The position numbers and the translations under genes were made by a program. From assembly GCA_963711725.1 (NCBI GenBank), contig CAVQFO010000024.1, positions 186,001 through 250,000 on the forward strand: 64,000 bases of DNA. The letters run 5' to 3'. Source of the DNA: CAVQFO01 sp963711725. Its GTDB lineage: Bacteria; Pseudomonadota; Gammaproteobacteria; Nitrococcales; Aquisalimonadaceae. Below the pieces are notes generated by a model. It was given only the letters and a program-made list of their open reading frames with translations. It had not been told where the DNA came from and did not search any database. This document shows, in pieces, positions 63,817-64,000 of the stretch; within the stretch, counting starts at the first letter, position 1, and the number at the start of each line of letters is the position of its first letter.

Positions 63817-64000
63817 TCAGGAACGCGGCAGCGTCACGCCCCGCTGGCCCTGATACTTGCCGCCCCGATCCAGGTAGGACACGTCGCAGACTTCGTCGGA
63901 TTCGAAGAACAGCATCTGCGCCACGCCTTCGTTGGCGTAGATCTTCGCGGGCAGCGGCGTGGTGTTGGAAAACTCCAGGGTGACATGGCCTTCCCACTCC
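63817..64000 (-). CDS. dcd: dCTP deaminase, C-terminal part (cut by window edge)
   Basis: Read on the minus strand, the last 184 bp encode EWEGHVTLEFSNTTPLPAKI, then YANEGVAQMLFFESDEVCDV, and end GGKYQGQRGVTLPRS before TGA at 63817. This is the conserved C-terminus of dCTP deaminase, which makes dUTP for thymidylate synthesis. The 5' part lies beyond the window. The longer frame in the other register here is a shadow. Confidence 0.88.
   Translation of the reverse strand, partial: EWEGHVTLEFSNTTPLPAKIYANEGVAQMLFFESDEVCDVSYLDRGGKYQGQRGVTLPRS

Noticed and set aside
63722..63997. A 91-codon minus-strand frame at the window edge
   Set aside because: The other minus-strand register encodes the conserved dCTP deaminase C-terminus; this frame is its shadow.
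1..64000. CRISPR array, prophage, transposase or defence island
   Set aside because: No regularly spaced direct repeats and no integrase, transposase, restriction or toxin-antitoxin genes were seen anywhere in the window.

Overview
The window is a stretch of GC-rich chromosomal DNA from a gammaproteobacterium. The gene order supports this: nnr-tsaE-amiB-mutL-miaA-hfq-hflX-hflK-hflC-DUF2065-hisZ-purA, pcnB-folK-dNK-panB-panC-panD, lptF-lptG facing pepA-holC-valS, ilvH-ilvC-pssA-leuA, and hda / DUF2066 / purM-purN-DUF3108 are all conserved neighbourhoods of that class. Very high GC, a pair of small periplasmic cytochromes c, HisZ and MsrPQ fit a free-living respiratory member, perhaps Chromatiales/Ectothiorhodospiraceae-like; the genus cannot be fixed from the sequence alone.

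Layout. 0-6 kb: a DUF815 ATPase, two tandem paralogous acyl-CoA ligases, and the methionine sulfoxide reductase pair msrQ-msrP. 5.9-6.3 kb: a gene-free spacer of nested palindromic repeats. 6.3-19.8 kb (minus strand): the long mutL-hfq-hfl-purA superoperon with NAD(P)HX repair, tRNA modification and cell-wall amidase genes. 20-22 kb: queG and a HemD-type gene. 22-27 kb (minus): panD, panC, panB, a deoxynucleoside kinase, folK and pcnB, with a 144-bp perfect-looking palindrome before folK. 27.3 kb: tRNA-Glu(CUC). 27.5-35.6 kb: RDD protein, LPS exporter permeases lptG/lptF, then divergent pepA-holC-hypothetical-valS. 35.7-40.9 kb: a DksA-like zinc finger protein, a periplasmic-sensing GGDEF-EAL protein, DUF2970, an MFS permease and a small secreted protein. 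40.9-46.6 kb (minus): rimI, family-4 UDG, leuA, pssA, ilvC, ilvH. 46.8-64 kb: DUF4124 protein, proS, lytic transglycosylase, an epimerase-like gene, a CbiX-like gene, a diguanylate cyclase, two cytochromes c, acylphosphatase, yihY, a lipoprotein, arsC, wrbA, DUF2069, hda, DUF481, a CDP-alcohol phosphatidyltransferase, DUF2066, purM, purN, DUF3108 and the 3' end of dcd.

What stands out. Five otherwise well conserved genes (DUF4124 protein, epimerase, yihY, purM, purN) each carry one frame change, all between 46.9 and 62.5 kb, while the first 46 kb has none that I can see; indel errors in the assembled sequence are the simplest explanation. ilvH has no acetolactate synthase large subunit gene beside it. 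At least four dispersed imperfect palindromes (REP/MITE-like) sit between genes, and several convergent gene pairs overlap at their 3' ends. I see no CRISPR array, integrase, transposase, prophage or defence island, and no convincing new multi-gene system: this is almost entirely core genome.
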